A stretch of 6,698 nt of DNA from CAVLCC01 sp963624975. Lineage in GTDB: Bacteria > Actinomycetota > Coriobacteriia > Coriobacteriales > CADBOM01. A program made the translations under genes and the position numbers. Shown here piece by piece: positions 6,291 to 6,698 of this stretch (position 1 is the first letter of the stretch; the number at the start of each line of letters is the position of its first letter). The stretch lies in NCBI GenBank assembly GCA_963624975.1, contig CAVFRF010000004.1:1-6698 (forward strand). The letters are read 5' to 3'. The notes below the pieces were generated by a model. That model saw only the letters and a list, made by a program, of their open reading frames with translations. It ran no database searches and was not told where the DNA came from.

Positions 6291-6610
6291 TGGCGAGGAA
6301 TTGAGGTTCTGCCTTCGCTTGCACGCCGGAAGGGCAAATCATGCCATGAAATCGAGGTTTCGCCTTCGCATGCACGCCATCTCCGGTCAAGAGGGGGCTG
6401 CCAGCCCTCGAAACTGCCCTCCGCGGCCCCCATATGCAGCCAGTTCGGCGACATTTGTCCATTATCTCGCCCGTCAAGACGGGTGCGGAAGAGAGGCCCT
6501 CGTGCTCGAACAGGCAGAACCTCATTTTCGCGGCACGAAAGCGGGCTTCGGCGTGCGAGCGGAGGCAAAAGTGCAAAACTGCGGCGGTGGGGGGATGGGC
6601 ACCTGCTCAG
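6287..6610. repeat. Composite repeat element, right copy
   Basis: This copy is in the same orientation as 4477-4800, so the two are direct repeats around the nuclease-like gene. It has the same internal order: two plus-oriented units (about 6299-6328 and 6347-6378), the conserved core (6409-6535), and inverted units (about 6502-6534 and 6545-6585). The perfect 13-base inverted pair is kept (6302-6314 with 6512-6524). It differs from the left copy mainly in the outer units, has a one-base insertion near 6586-6595, and carries an expanded 18-bp tandem array at its right edge. Confidence 0.85.
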
Positions 6611-6681
6611 GAACGGACACCTGCCTAGGAACGGACACCTGCTCAGGAACGGACACCTGCCTAGGAACGGACACCTGCCCA
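6592..6681. repeat. 18-bp tandem repeat, five units
   Basis: Five units of the form GGAACGGACACCTGCYYA run 6592-6609 (diverged), 6610-6627, 6628-6645, 6646-6663 and 6664-6681. A partial sixth unit (GGGAAGGCCATCC) reaches the window end. The last four bases alternate CTCA, CCTA, CTCA, CCTA, CCCA, so the array also has a 36-bp period over 6600-6680. The left element has only one comparable unit (about 4781-4798), followed by the same GGGAAGGCCA sequence. Copy number therefore changes, as in slippage-prone minisatellites. Confidence 0.85.
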
Positions 6682-6698
6682 GGGAAGGCCATCCGACT

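Noticed and set aside
4477..6610. CRISPR array
   Set aside because: The units are not evenly spaced, change orientation, and have no unique spacers of constant length. The 18-bp array is contiguous with no spacers.
4477..6610. Insertion sequence or composite transposon
   Set aside because: No transposase, no target-site duplication and no clean terminal inverted repeats are visible. The gene between the elements looks like a nuclease-domain protein, not a DDE or HUH enzyme.

Overview
The window looks like chromosomal DNA of a high-GC actinobacterium, most likely from the Coriobacteriia (Eggerthellaceae-like). Three things suggest this: an fmt-rsmB pair, a secreted protein joining a PQQ-type beta-propeller to three cell-wall-binding (CWB2) repeats, and a minus-strand protein with an AbiEi-like N-terminal part and a DUF559-like nuclease end. 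The taxonomic call is inference from gene types and base composition. No database search was possible.

Layout. Positions 2-286 hold the 3' end of fmt (methionyl-tRNA formyltransferase). It overlaps the start of rsmB (16S rRNA m5C967 methyltransferase, 286-1764) by one base, so the two are probably one translationally coupled operon. After a 121-bp gap with no clear promoter or terminator comes a large exported CWB2 protein (1886-4357), also on the plus strand.

From 4358 the character changes. A gene-poor, repeat-rich accessory stretch runs to the window end. Two direct copies of a composite element of about 310 bp (4477-4800 and 6287-6610) lie exactly 1810 bp apart. By hand I count 16 differences and no gaps over 285 aligned bases. 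They flank a single minus-strand gene (5094-6086) whose product has the acidic-residue and histidine pattern of a PD-(D/E)XK nuclease of the DUF559/Vsr type. That gene is visibly less GC-rich (two 60-base samples at 50%, against 67-68% in two samples from rsmB and the CWB2 gene). It is preceded by five perfectly phased 11-bp direct repeats that look like an operator array.

The composite element is made of oppositely oriented units of about 30 nt around a 127-nt core that barely changes between copies. Its right edge carries an 18-bp tandem repeat, present about once in the left copy and at least five times in the right copy. Long open frames across both elements look non-coding, because 13 of the 16 differences would change an amino acid.

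The left half is housekeeping (translation initiation, ribosome modification) plus a surface protein. The right half looks like a solo accessory nuclease-like gene in a repeat-flanked cassette, and is the part most worth following up.
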